A DNA stretch of 64,000 nucleotides from Maylandia zebra (GCF_041146795.1 NC_135170.1:6536033-6600032), one strand, 5' to 3'. Shown: positions 1-11,377, numbered from the stretch's first letter. Notes: generated from the sequence alone by a model not told the origin. A program made the numbers and translations.

Positions 1-601
1 AATGCATCCTCATCTCACATTTCGGAGCTGCTGGATGTTGCCAAATATACACAAGCTGACACATTCAGTTTATTTTTAAGTCTTTGATGTAGAAGTTATA
101 CGCTCAAAGACAATCATGTTTTAAAATATATTTTAAAAAGTATGAATTCCAAGCATATTACTTTATTGTATTCAACAGTCTTGTTGAAATATCACAAATC
201 TCTTAATTAGAAAACTCAACTTTTTATTTTTCGGAGCACTGCACCTTCTGTGTATACAGTATTTTAAAATGACTCATGTAATTACATTTGTAGGTTATGC
301 CTCATTTAATCAAAAACACAGTTTGTTGGGATCCTGGGTCTATCGACCACGTGTTTTGAGTTGTCTTGTGTCCCTGTGATTTTGTATTATGGCTTATGTT
401 AAAAGCTCACTTTGTAACCCTGAGTTTATTCTATAGAGAAAAGTGTCATATTTTGGGGTTGTTGGATTATGTTTGGTTCCCAGATTATTTATTAATTTCC
501 TCCTGTGTAGCTGTCCTCTGTGCATCCCGCTGTATGACTGTTTATGTAGGTAGGCAAGTTCTTGTGCCTTGTTTACCCAACTGTAGCACAGTTTCCACCT
601 T
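1..601. other. AT-rich stretch with no recognisable gene
   Basis: I see no supported gene here. Short open frames exist, but none has a domain or splice sites I recognise. The stretch ends at the CTG where the first Harbinger element inserted. It may be an intron of the Ulp1-PHD gene whose 3' exons appear from 5964 onward; that is inference from position only. Confidence 0.4.
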
Positions 602-1239
602 CTGGGGTCCGTTCTTCGTACCGCGCTAAGTGAGTTAGCTGGATGAGATTGTTGACGATTTCGCGTGATCTTGGATCGTTCGGTTCTCCGAAGCTCATCC
701 GGGACTTGCTGTCATAGCAACAGATCCGTAAGCGTAAACCTGCTTGGGAGCAGGCTTACTTTATGTAAACAGGATTAGATCGCGGCCACTCAGGTATGTC
801 CGCTTCATGTATACAAAAGCAACAGCGATATTTTACCACTGTGTTTCCATAAATAAATATTATCAATGTAACTAAAGATAATGCAGTACTTGATCCTTTT
901 ATTGATTTCATACAGATACATACAGGTCATTTTCTAAAAAAAAAAAAAAGGTACTATCAATCATTCTATTACATGTATGTGATTATTACAGATGTAATTC
1001 ATATTTCAGAGTAGTAATAGTAAATTACTTCGTGTAATCAAGATGAGAGACCACGGCTATAAAAGCGAAGGTGGATTTGGGAAGTCTGTCGCAGCCATGT
1101 CCTGTCCGTATACGCGAGCAGCCCATTGCGGAAGGTGCAAGATTGATAAGGAGAGTTTCCAGAATTCACCGTATATTGCGGGATAGACAGGATCCTTTAG
1201 CTCAGCGCGACAGTGTGCTCATAGAGATATCGATTTTCC

Positions 1240-1899
1240 CGTGAGAGTATTATTTACTTGTTGACGAGGGGGTGCAGGACCACCACCTGTCTTTTTTTTG
1301 CTCTGCCCTTTTCTTGGTTGCTGTTATAAACAAACAAAGATTATTTCAGGGTCTCTTTTCAAGAGACTAAAAGCAATATAAGTGATAAATATTACCATTC
1401 TGTAGAATATTCTTATATTTCACTTTTACTTGTTCCCATGTTCTAGTGGGTCCTGTTGTGGCTCTAATGTGAAAGAGGATATGATGTAATATAATATTGG
1501 ATAATATAGTGTAATAGAATACATTTACCCTACCGCCTACTGGTGATGGCCAGAGGGGCCGATGGCGCGATATGGCAGCCTGGCTTCTGTCAGTCTCCCC
1601 CAGGGCAGCTGTGGCTACAACTGTAGCTGCCTCCACCAGTGTGTGAATGTGAGAGTGAATGAATAGTGGCATTGTAAAGCGCTTTGGGTGCATTGGAAAG
1701 CGCTATATAAATCCACTCCATTATTATTATTAAATTACGAGTTTAATTTGTCAGCAACTTTCTGCCAGCCCTCTCTCCTTGCTTTTGCAGCCTTTGCAGT
1801 GTTCCCTTGCGTTTTAATTAAACTCTGAAACTCCTGAAATCCCTCACTCAAGAGTTCTTGCTCTGCTGCCGAAAAATACTGAGCGCGCTCCTTCGACAT
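1240..1899 (-). pseudogene. MYB/SANT-like DNA-binding protein of Harbinger, relic
   Basis: Reading the minus strand, a start codon at 1899 opens a MYB/SANT-like exon. It carries the FSAAEQELL and NTAAKAAKARREGWQKVA pattern typical of the Harbinger accessory protein, and ends near a GT at about 1741. A second exon at about 1463-1399 has an AG acceptor, the segment GPTRTWEQVKVKYKNI and a GT donor. A third segment near 1330-1240 has a KKKTGGGPAPP motif but soon meets a stop. In autonomous Harbingers this protein binds the ends and brings the transposase to the nucleus. A short retroposon fills the first intron. The later exons are missing or unrecognisable, so I call it a relic. Confidence 0.7.
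1535..1737 (+). repeat. Short fish retroposon with (ATT)n tail
   Basis: A compact block includes the segments GTAAAGCGCTTTGGGTGC and AAAGCGCTATATAAAT, followed by a short ATT-repeat tail. This 3' sequence is very common in teleost genomes as a SINE or truncated LINE tail. I do not assign a family. It lies inside an intron of the MYB-like relic. Confidence 0.6.
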
Positions 1900-2302
1900 T
1901 TTCGCCGATCAATGTTTCTACTATTGATGCGTAGCCCCTGTTAAACCACCCAGTGATCTCACATTACTTCATCCAGCTATACTAATCGTCAACAACAGGT
2001 GTGTTCGGAGAACCGGAATAGCGAGCTCAAAGTTGGCACGATGATTTGATCTTGGATGTAGTAAGCGAGGTACGAAGAACGGACCCCTGGGCCCTGTTTC
2101 AGGAAGCCGGTTTAGAAAACTCAGAGTGAAAAACGACACTCACGGTTGAGTAACCCCGAACTGTCCAACTCGGAATATTCCGTTTCAGAAAGGCTGATAA
2201 CAATTAGTTCAATCAACGCGGAGTTGCTACAACCCCAAGTTAAGCACGCGCACGAGGATACATAAAGCCCCGATCAGTGGAGCACAGATTAAGCGAGTCA
2301 CC

Positions 2303-4128
2303 ATGGAGACGGAGGGAAAGAAGGCGCGGTCGACGTATTTCACAGCACTCGAGGCGGAAATTCTGATGGCAGCATATGCCGACAGCATGCACATCATGCA
2401 GAAAAAAAAGTAACACAGCCGCAGCTGCAAAAGAAAGGGAGCATGCATGGCAAAACATAACCGACAGAGTCAATGCGTGAGTGTTAATTTAAACATTGAT
2501 CTAGGGATTTCCACCCATATAACACGTTATTTTATCATATGTCATTCTATTTATTATGTTATACATTTTATTTTGTGATGTGATGTGAGCGCAGGTGCAA
2601 CCCAACAGGCCCCAAACGTTCCTGGCAGCAAGTAAAAATGAAGTATAAAAACATAGTCCAAACAGGTAAGGTGTAATTGTATTATGAGCCATAGTGCTTG
2701 GTCTGTGTGTCCTATGTAAATCAATTGCAGTTAGAGGCTACAGTAATATACCACCTGTAAGCACATATTGAAATTATCTGAGCACATCACAAGTACACAT
2801 TTGCCTACTCTGTATGCCCAAATGTGTGCCGTCACAGCCAACAGAAAAAAAGCGGAGGCCCGAAAAACAGGTGGGGGTCCTCCACCACCACCACTCACAG
2901 AGGCTGAGCAGTTGGCCCTCAGCCAAAACAGTGGGCGCCCTGTGGCTGAAGGCATCTCTGCGGGGACATCCTCTGTGGCAACAACCCCACAAGACACAAG
3001 TGCCTACATAAGGGGTAAATCCAAAACAATACATGGCGTGCATACATCCATTCTGCACAGTCACCTTGACCAAAATGAACTATGTCGTAGTGAAGTTACT
3101 GTCCTACTGACAGAGAATGACAGTCATCAAACAGTTAGGTGAATAAACAACACTGAGACACTTGGAAACTGTTAACGTGCTGCACGGGTGAGGGCCCAGG
3201 GAGAGACTCACACACACCGAGCTGCAGTGGTACGTCTTTATTATGAGCATAGCAGTGTCCTTTAATTTTGCATACATGCGTGTGTGTGTGTTAACCTCCC
3301 ACAGGGTGAGCTCCCTGTTCCCAGAGACAGAGCGAGTAGTACATTCCGTACCTTTCCCAATAAGTGTAACATATGAACATATACCTCAATGCAACATAAA
3401 GCTCATAAAAGCGTTTCCACCCTGACACCTACTGATTTTGCCTTCCCTCAGTGTCGGTTGTCTCTGAGAGCATACTGACAATGAGGTGTATGGTGATTGG
3501 TATGTCTGGTAATTGCCATTTGCGCCCACATAAGTCATGAGTGACCTGTATGAACCCCATATTCTTCCAGTTGATGGTGATGGTGTACTGCATCTGGTGC
3601 AGCCCCCTGTTGAGCCAGACCGACATGCAGTTGTGAGTACTCGTAATACTCCACAGACTACATGTGTCAACAGTAGAACAGCAATGTTGTTAAATGTCTC
3701 CACCACAGGCACATGATGACGAAACAGTGACAGCTGCTACAGAGGAGGCCGCAACAGAGCCACACTATGAGGTATACAGTGTACAGTGGAAAATATAACA
3801 ACTGACGACAATGTGGTACTATGATGACACCATGGACCTACTATGTCCCTGGCAGAGTGATGCTGGAAATGAAGAGGAAGAGGGTCCAGCCACTCCTACA
3901 ACGAAGCTTTCCGCAGTGGGTTGTTCAGCACTGATTTACAACCAACCTAAGTAGGCATGTACTATGGATGCCAATGCTATGTCCCTTGTTGCAATAGCTC
4001 CCTGTGAAGCAGCTGTATAAGACATATCTGGCCAGGAAGATAAGAAAGTGCGACATGGAAATGGTGCACCTCCAGCTGCAGATCCAAAAGTCGAAGCTGG
4101 AGATTGTACTGCTGGAACAACAGTTAAG
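2303..4128 (+). pseudogene. MYB/SANT-like accessory protein of Harbinger
   Basis: This is the DNA-binding partner of the Harbinger transposase. The exons I can see are 2303-2476 (start METEGKKARSTYF, then the SANT-like helices), 2595-2665 (GPKRSWQQVKMKYKNIV), about 2838-3014 (ends with the TGGGPPPPPLTEAEQ linker), small acidic exons near 3565-3617, 3709-3770 and 3856-3915, and a last exon near 3998-4128. The last exon encodes an amphipathic helix (YKTYLARKIRKCDMEMVHL) likely to be a coiled coil. Splice sites are consensus. In exon 1 a run of eight A residues around 2402-2409 shifts the frame into an immediate stop; the frame that continues the family pattern resumes directly after it. One base-length change in a homopolymer could be a real mutation or a sequencing error. 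Confidence 0.8.
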
Positions 4129-4287
4129 GGTGGGTGGAGTGATCATAGATGGACGAATCATGTCAGTGTTTGTACAACATACTAATATACGCATTTATTC
4201 TTTGTGTACAGGACATACAGGGTGACCAATAAAGGCAGTTGACCACAGTATCTGTGTATTTGTCTTGTAACATGTTGGGTTGACGGG

Positions 4288-5569
4288 TCACAGGAAATGG
4301 TTGTGGCATATGGTGTCTCTGACTGCTCTTCCATCCTGTACGTTCGTGGGTGGGTCAGGATGTTCATCGTGTGGATCACTGCTGATGTCTGGTTCAGCTG
4401 GACAGTGTTCACCTCTAATCGTGGCAATGTTGTGTAGGATCACACATGCCACAATGATGTCACATGCCCTTTCTGGGGTGACCCTGAGTCCACGAAGGCA
4501 CTGGAACCGGGCCTTGAGCATTCCGATGGTCATTTCAACTCTGGCCCGTGTCCTGCAATGGGCCAGATTATAACGCTGCTGTGGGCCCGGTTCAGGGTCA
4601 GGGTAAGGGGTGAGCAAATAGGGTAGACATGGGTACCCCCTATCACCAAGCAGGTGGCCAGTGAACTCTCCTAGGACAGAAGAATACATGTCAGTGCAAA
4701 CGTCCCTGTGGCAATTGGTCTCTGTATATTTCACAGTTACTTCGACCCACCATGTCCAAATTTGGTGCTCAGTGTACATTCCCGGAAGATTCGTGAGTCA
4801 TGTACAGAGCCTGGCCACTTGGCTTCCACATTTGTGATGATGTTGGCAGCATCACATATGATCTACCCAGTGCAGAGAACACATATTAGCATCCATTACC
4901 ATGATGCCATCACTTGTTGGTGTGAAATGCTACAGGGAATTATGTACCTGTACATTGATGCTGTGGACGGACTTCCTGTTCACATAGTCTCCTTCATTTG
5001 CTGAGGGTGCAATGATTGGGATGTGGGTGCCATCTATACAGCCAATCACGCCTGGGAACCCTGGAAATTTATGTACCATTTGAGTGGTAGTTCACGTATC
5101 ACCACATCATGCATTGAGTTTTGTTCATCCTGATACCTGCAATTTTGTGGAATCCCTCTTTGATGAATCTTGTGGGTCTGTGACCGGGGAACACCACAAA
5201 CGAGTGCAGGAGACGTTTCAGTGCTACTGTAACATTCCTGACTGCCCGACAGACGGTAGCCTTGGAAACGTGCTCAGCGTCACCGATATTGTACAGAAAG
5301 CTCCCGTTTGCAAAGAAACGGAGTGCGGTACAAAGAATATGTAATGGACTGAGCGCATGTCCGCGATGTGTCACATGCGCAATATATGGCCTGAGGATGT
5401 TATCCAAATAACTTATTGATTGTGCTGAGAAACGGTAACGTTCGCACAGGAAATCATCAGGTAATGATAAGATGTCCATACGCGCTCTGATCACTCTCTC
5501 CCGGCGGAGAGCTCTGCGGAGAATTTGGGCTTCAAGATCTACTGGCTCTTCAAGGAAGGGACACGCCAT
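4288..5569 (-). CDS. Harbinger (HARBI1-like) DDE transposase, four exons
   Basis: The gene reads right to left in four exons with GT-AG borders: 5569-5137, 5060-4948, 4862-4751 and 4670-4288. The phases agree (1, 0, 1), giving an uninterrupted 346-residue protein, the usual length for this family. Exon 1 holds the helical N-terminal region ([17 protein letters not shown]) and [11 protein letters not shown]. The catalytic core follows: CIDGTHIPI (first Asp), [17 protein letters not shown] (second Asp) and [13 protein letters not shown] (Glu). The enzyme would cut and join element ends at CTG-type targets together with the MYB-like protein. I chose the ATG at 5569 because the ACPFLEEP reading begins there and no splice acceptor precedes it. 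Every key motif is present, so this copy may still be active. Confidence 0.88.
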
Positions 5570-5963
5570 GTCTGACACTTCCTGCTGTCAGGTTTCCGAC
5601 AAAGAGGCGGGGTCAGTCAGGGTTAGTTGTAGTAAACCTGCTAGGGGGCAGGTTAGCTTCACGGCGTGTGTCGTCATAGTGACTCACTTAGGCTTCAGCT
5701 GAACTCGCTTTGTGAAACCGAAAACCCAGAGTTTTCGTTAACTCAGGGTATACTTACTCAGTTTTTCCACTAAACCGGCTTCCTGAAACAGGGCCCTGGT
5801 CAACAACACTGGTGTTTTGTTTTTCTAATTTGGCCAAGATGTCCGCTGGATGTCCTTCCCCTGGCTTGTACCAGCACCCCACACGCACCTTACATGTCTA
5901 GGTTTAGCACGCAAATCCTTTATACAGAACAACTTATTAATCCTTACTACATGTGTCTTTCAG

Positions 5964-7805
5964 GTTTTTCATGAGACACAGAGGGCTTAATGCATCAAGA
6001 TGGGCATGTGACACACTGCCTCATCCTATTCAACAGTATGCAACTTCATGTGGTGCCTACGTATTGAAGGTATGTGTAAGACCATGACTGAAATAAACAT
6101 AATGAATAAAAGGCATGCAGAATCTGCAGCAAATTATGATAAATTACATGATCAAATATACATATTTTTCACAATTGCTTACATTAATTTCCTTATGTTA
6201 ATGGAAATGAGGTTAACTTCATAACTACTTACATGGTGTAAGAGTAAACGTTTATAAGATTTCAGCTTTCAATATTTTATGTTCTGAGTATGTAACCATC
6301 CATGGACTTCAAATTTCCTTTTGAACTTCCTCAATTCTTGGTGCATGATGCTCTATTGCCAGCCCTGGTTGTAAATGGTCAGTTATGTTGGGTTTATGTA
6401 GTCCCCCTACCAGCTGTAGCAGTCAATGCATTCTCTGGTATGTATCAGCTAGACAATTTGTCCCAGAGAACTGCCACTCACTAAATTAATTGTGTTTTTG
6501 CAACCATTCTGTTGTGAGATGTTTGTGTGAAAATCTCAGTAGACCATTAGTTCCACAAATGCTCAGCCCAGCCTATCTGTAAGTAACAACAATCTGTAAG
6601 ATTGTTAACACTATCAAATAATTTTATATTAAATTACTCAACAGATGTTTACTTCATCCCAATTACAAGCCATATGAACAGCAAACATGGTTAATTTTTT
6701 CCCTTTACCTTTGTTAGATCACATTTCTGAATTAATGTGCTTCTTGTTTTTTGGTTTTTTTTTATAAAATGTTATAAAAAAATCAGTTCTAATCAAGTGG
6801 AGTGAGTGGAAAGACACAACACATTTACACGTTAAGCAATATGTTTCCCAACTAAATGGGATCAGCTGCTCATCAATGGTGACATTAGTCCCAGGGTTGT
6901 AAAACAGGGGGAGGTGGTGCACACACTTATCCCACACTGTCCTGATGGCAGCTAGCTTGTCTCTCTGCCGTCGAGCTGGTCTCTGCTCTGTCTCCTCCAG
7001 TGTCTCCATTTGTGTCCTCTTTCTTGTTCAACACAAGCACTTACTATGATTTTCTAAAAATAAATATGATTCCAATTTTTTGAATAGCAAATGTTATTTC
7101 AAATAATGACAGCATTGTTATATATTTTATTCACAGTTTGCTGAGTGCATCTTAAAAGATGTTCCAGTAAAGTTTGAGAACTCTGCTTCAAGTATTGCAA
7201 GTCTGAGACAACAGATTGCAATATGTCTTCTTGAGAATACAGGTATCATTACAAATATAAATTAAATAGTAAACTACAAACTGTTACATTGAACGTGTTT
7301 TTAACATTGTTCTTTTATTGCTATAATCTTATTATGTAGTCATGCAAACAGAGTTCATTATTATTAAAATTAAAGTATTTGCTTCTTGTTGTTGAAGATG
7401 ACCTGACTGACCTATGCCACTATTGTGGGAACCATGATGGTGACACGGAATGGGTAAATGCTTATGTTTTACATGTCCATAGCCCATTCAGCTTAAAAAG
7501 CTGATTAAAAAAAACAAAACAAAAATATAATTTTAAAAATGTCACAGACCATGTGAATACATCATCTGACTTATTGTAGTTGTAATGAATGGTGGACTGC
7601 TTTATGATCTGAGTATTTTGCAAAATTGTTATTTAAATACTTATTTGTACAACACTATTAACATAATACTTGTGTTTCCTTGTTTTGTCTAATTCAGATT
7701 GGCTGTGACATTTGCCCACGGTGGTACCACAGGGGCTGTGCAAAGAAGCCCCGCAAGAGCAAAGAAAACAAATTTGTCTGTGAAGCATGCTGGTCAGACA
7801 GTTAG
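5964..7805 (+). CDS. 3' exons of a Ulp1-protease/PHD-finger gene (Ginger-type)
   Basis: Four exons are visible: 5964-6069, 7137-7242, 7398-7453 and 7699-7805. The first ends a Ulp1 (C48, SUMO-type) cysteine protease domain, with HPIQQYATSCGAYVLK carrying the oxyanion Gln and the catalytic Cys. The second continues it (FAECILKDVPVKF). The third and fourth form a PHD zinc finger (CHYCG, CDICPRWYHRGC, CEACW), with a stop at 7803-7805. All splice sites are consensus and all frames stay open. The intron positions and phases match those of the Ulp1-PHD part of the Ginger-type gene at 58309-61988. The 5' part, including any integrase, would lie left of the window. A piggyBac fragment sits in the intron at about 6719-7017. 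Confidence 0.75.
6719..7009 (-). pseudogene. piggyBac transposase fragment
   Basis: The minus strand encodes about 90 residues including DKLAAIRTVWDKCVHHLPLF and FYNPGTNVTIDEQLIPF. These match the piggyBac transposase region around the first catalytic Asp, with the Asp in the TIDEQL motif. The frame then diverges from the family and ends, and the rest of the enzyme is missing. It lies inside an intron of the Ulp1-PHD gene, so it is a truncated insertion. I could not place flanking TTAA target copies. Confidence 0.75.
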
Positions 7806-8134
7806 GTTCTCTGGTAATTTTTCTGAGGCTTTGAAATGTGTGTGTTTTGTATCGTTGTCTCCAATAATATTAATTAGTTCTTTATGTTTGTGTTGCTGTG
7901 TGTGCGCGCTTCTGTATTGTTAACAACATTAAAATTCAGCTTTGATTTGAATTAGTTTGTAGGATTATTCAATTAGTTTTTGTTTCCTAACATGTTAACA
8001 TTATAGGTACTGTGGGAAATTAATTAAAGAATTAATATATGTTGTTTCATGGTTTACTGGTGTTCAGCTTCCGCTATACCCCCTGTTTCTGGTATATTTG
8101 TTACTTTATTTCAATTGGTGGTTTCTTCTTTAAA
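7534..8134 (+). repeat. Left copy of a ~600 bp duplication
   Basis: This segment holds the last PHD exon and its 3' flank. It is nearly identical to 38983-39577, with only scattered substitutions and small indels. The match stops at about 8134, where retroviral sequence begins. The other copy continues past that point into its own 3' flank, which contains an AATAAA signal. Confidence 0.9.
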
Positions 8135-8726
8135 CACTATTTTGGTATATAAAACCGCCGCAAAGGTTTAAAGTAGGTTAGGATTCGCCGAAAGGAACCG
8201 AATTAGACATTTGTGCGCTTTTACAATTTGTTACAAAGTAATTATGGCTACCTCTAAAACCTCAGTCTATGTGTGTATGTGTCTGGAAGTAAGTTGATTT
8301 TACAGCACAATACGCTGCTGAACTACTTACCTTTTGTTTTCTTTGCTTGAGGCTCACGTACTGGTGACAAAGGAGAACAGTTGAGTTTCATCTCAAAACT
8401 GATACCGTTTCACCTCTAGGGTGAAGTCAAAGGCCGTATCAGCAACCACTCTGAAGTCACGTGTGACAGGGACGGCCCAGGATAATCTTTGAAAATGGGG
8501 AATAAACAAGCAAAATTAACACCTGATGAGGAATGGTTAGAAAAACAACAAACCGGAGCAGGTAAAATAATTGTAAATAGGTGGAGAAATCCACAAAAAG
8601 CTAAAAACCGCAGCTGGGAAGGGAAATGCAGTCCCTCAGCTGTTACCCAGCTGAGAGCTGTCCTGAAGCAAGAAATTACATTAACAAAAGACCCAAAGAA
8701 AAAATTAAAACAAGAGTATAGGCTTT

Positions 8727-8985
8727 TCGGGGCAGGGATAGCTCAGTAGGTAGAGTGGTAGCCCCATGATCGGAAGGTCGGGGGTTCGACTCCACTGAAC
8801 GGCTACTCTGAGGTACCCCTGAGCAAGGTACCGTCCCTACACACTGCTCCCCGGGCGCTGCATTGGTGGCTGCCCACTGCTTCACTGGGTGAATGGGTTA
8901 AATGCAGAGGAACTATTTCCCTATGGGGACTAACACGCACACTTTACACACTTTATACTTTACTTTTACACTTTACAAGCATGGG
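8727..8985 (+). repeat. tRNA-derived SINE inside gag
   Basis: The head looks like a tRNA gene with pol III promoter boxes: TAGCTCAGTAGGTAGAGTGG (box A region) near 8739 and GGGTTCGACTCC (box B) near 8782. A non-tRNA body follows (CTGCTCCCCGGGCGCTGC and onward) and then a tail of TTTACAC/TTTAC repeats. This is a SINE, not a functional tRNA. It interrupts the gag frame. Confidence 0.8.
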
Positions 8986-9019
8986 AAAACGAAACTGAAA
9001 AGAAAAAACAATTAGCAGC

Positions 9020-9290
9020 AGCTTTTTTTTTTTTTTTTTTTGGCCTGTCCCGTTTGGCTCTTTTGCCCTCAGAATTGTTGTCTAAAGGCAAAGAAAGATG
9101 CCCAACGGATTTACTTTACCAAACTGACCATCCCAGCCTTGCCATAATGGTCCATTTGATTCACCTTTTATTGTTTATTTTATTTTCACTTACTGAATAC
9201 GGGACAGACTTGACTGGGGGAAAGAAGGGGAGAAAGAAAGAGGGAAAGAGAAACAGCTGAGAAGAGGGACGGGGGAGAAGGGCAAAAGAC
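9020..9290 (-). mobile_element. Poly-A retrocopy inserted in gag
   Basis: A run of about 20 T residues at 9022-9041 opens the block on the plus strand, which means a poly-A tail on the minus strand. The target AGCAGCAGCTTT occurs on both sides (about 9013-9024 and 9292-9303), a 12-bp duplication typical of LINE-driven insertion. I do not recognise the body, which contains purine-rich tracts. It could be a 5'-truncated LINE or a processed transcript. Confidence 0.7.
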
Positions 9291-10564
9291 AAAGCAGCAG
9301 CTTTAATAACCCCTGATGATGAAACTACAAAGCAGGCATGTGCTGAACAAAGACCTCCACTGACAGACCCACATAACTCTTTTAAATCCCTACGTTAAAT
9401 CTTCCACACTAGCTGCAGAAAAAACAACCAGTATTACACCAAAATCTCGTTTCAAACGATCTCCCATATGGACAAGAGCAATGAAAATTAAATTCGACAA
9501 TGCATATGAGGTTACACAAACAATGTTAGCCAAGCATGAAACAGATTTTCATCCAGGAAGATCTGATTATGGCTCTGAAGAAGAGTGCGACGATCGTGGT
9601 TCACACCCAGACCCACCACCATCTACACTAGCATGTCCATTAGTTGAAGTAGCAAATCCCAGATATGGCACACTTCTAGGTGATGGGTCAGGGAGGAGGC
9701 AGGGACAACAGACCCACAATTTTTTGTGTACCGCCCATGGACACATAAAGACAGACAAAATGTAATAAAAGGCATTCCATCAATACAAGAAGGGTATGAA
9801 CCATGGCAAGCTGCCGTGCATGAAGTAATCACCCAGTGGCATTTAAACGGTCACAAGTTAATGCAGTTATTCCAGGACTGCCTAGGGCTCTCCTGGGGAA
9901 GAATTAGGGGAGACTTTACCGGCTCCCAACCAGATGGTAGAGCATTTCCCCCAGGTCATGCTGACCTCCAAGCAGCATTAATACCTGTGTTTGATAGGGC
10001 CCGTCAACAACTAGCGCCAAGAGCCAACTATGGTAAGATAGGGCAAGTTAAACAGAGTGACACAGAAAACCCACATGAATACATGGACAGGCTGAGACCA
10101 GTTTTCAGACAGAACTCAGGTCTAAATTATGCTGATGACCCACAATCACCATATCAGCAACAATTTAAACGTGATTTTATTAAAGGATTGCTACCACGCA
10201 TTAGGCCTCATGTAGAAAAATATTGGGTAACACAAGATACAGGCACAGTAGATGAGGCGCTCCAATATGCTAATCACGCACAAACGGTAGTGAAAAACAA
10301 AGAGAAGGCCTCAGTTTTTGCCCTAGACACTGACACTGCTCTCACAGCTTTTAGTGGGAGTGGAGGCTACAGGGGAGGTTTCAGAGTTCAAAGGAGAGGA
10401 AGAGAAGAGGAATGTATAGAGGAGGAGCAAGAGGCAGAGGGAGACAGAGAGGCACATACACCACAGATGGTGACTCTAGTACTGCATGCTGGAGGTGTGG
10501 GAAAGAAGGTCACTTTGCACACCATTGTAGGACACAGAGAATGCCCGACACAGAATGACTAGCT

Positions 10565-11254
10565 GCAACCACTGTGACTGCAACCACCCAGACAGCTGAC
10601 AGGGAGAGCCACATAGATGAAAAAGTAAAAGCATTAACAAACAAAGAAAACAATTTAGAACAGGATGAAGCTGAAGTATACAATGTTCATCAGCTAGTAA
10701 GTTTACTGGACGGAAAGCCAACACTTACAGTCTATGTAAATGGCAAAAAGCTGGAGGTGTTGTGTGACACAGGACCTTGTAAAACAGTACTTAAGGCAGA
10801 GCCCCCACGCACAACCTTTTCTAGAGAAGTAGTAATGGTGAAAACAGCGTCAGGGCACGTAAAAACCCAGCCACTAACAAAGCCACTGACATTTTTGCAC
10901 AAACCTAGTCAACGCTCCTGTTACATGCCATGTATAATAGACCCAACCTGCCCAGTAAACTCACTAGGAAGAGATGCAATGACAAAACTAGGGATAGGAG
11001 TCATCCCCACAGAAACAGGTATGACAGCGGAAATAATGTTAGTAGAGGGAGACCCCTATCAGAGGGAAGGAAAAGGAGAGCCAAACTACTACTGGTCATT
11101 AGATTTGCCACCGCTTACACAGCTCAAAGAAGCATCAGAAAAACATCTCCCCGCAAGTGCCGAAAAAATGAAGCCAACTGAGTATCACAACACCCTGCAC
11201 TATAAACAAACCCCAGGCCCAGACCCTCGTATGATAAACCGGTACACAGCCTAA
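10565..11254 (+). pseudogene. Retroviral aspartic protease region
   Basis: The frame follows gag and encodes about 220 residues. It contains VLCDTGPCKTVL with the catalytic DTG triad and, downstream, NSLGRDAMTKLGI, which matches the second conserved segment of retroviral proteases. The frame differs from the upstream gag frame, as is common for pro expressed by frameshift or readthrough, but decay could also explain it. Past the protease, the sequence leads toward reverse transcriptase and ends at 11254. Confidence 0.75.
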
Positions 11255-11377
11255 AAAGCCCATATCTGACTCTGCAACACTTATGTCACAAAATGCGGAA
11301 ATGCAGTATGCTCAGTGAACCAGACAGAGTAAAAAAAAAAAAAAAAAAAAAAACTAAACAGGATCACAAAACCCCAT

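Larger units (their letters stand above)
605..2086. mobile_element. Harbinger-type DNA transposon, decayed copy with MYB-like gene
   Basis: The ends are inverted repeats: GGGTCCGTTCTTCGTACC at 605-622 and its complement at 2069-2086. Both sides carry the 3-bp duplication CTG (602-604 and 2087-2089), as expected for PIF/Harbinger elements. The interior holds a relic MYB/SANT-like gene on the minus strand and a short retroposon. I found no DDE transposase inside, so this copy would depend on another element. Its right-hand CTG is also the left-hand target copy of the next element. Confidence 0.85.
2090..5795. mobile_element. Harbinger DNA transposon, nearly complete
   Basis: The element has inverted ends (GGCCCTGTTTCAGGAAGCC at 2090-2108, complement at 5777-5795) and the 3-bp duplication CTG on both sides (2087-2089 and 5796-5798). 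Two genes converge inside it: a MYB/SANT-like protein on the plus strand and a DDE transposase on the minus strand. That is the standard two-gene Harbinger layout. The transposase looks intact, while the MYB partner has one visible frameshift. The space between the two genes is short (about 4129-4287). Confidence 0.93.
8494..10560 (+). pseudogene. Retroviral gag (matrix, capsid, nucleocapsid), broken
   Basis: The start MGNKQAKLTPDEEW carries an N-terminal Gly suited to myristoylation, as in retroviral matrix. The reading is interrupted by a SINE (about 8727-8985) and by a poly-T retrocopy (about 9020-9290). It resumes around 9424. The capsid region begins near 9726 (VYRPWTHKDRQNVIKGIP) and holds a major-homology-like segment (QSDTENPHEYMDRL). 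Near the end, one frame carries a CCHC knuckle, CWRCGKEGHFAHHC at about 10484-10525, while the long open frame here is shifted relative to it. In an intact virus the protein would build the particle and package RNA. This copy cannot do so as read. Confidence 0.8.

Noticed and set aside
2731..3073. Overlapping minus-strand ORFs with poly-Gly or Trp runs
   Set aside because: They are shadows of the Pro-rich exon of the MYB-like gene.
8739..8800. tRNA gene from good A and B boxes
   Set aside because: The cloverleaf cannot be completed, and the sequence continues into a SINE body with a repetitive tail inside gag.
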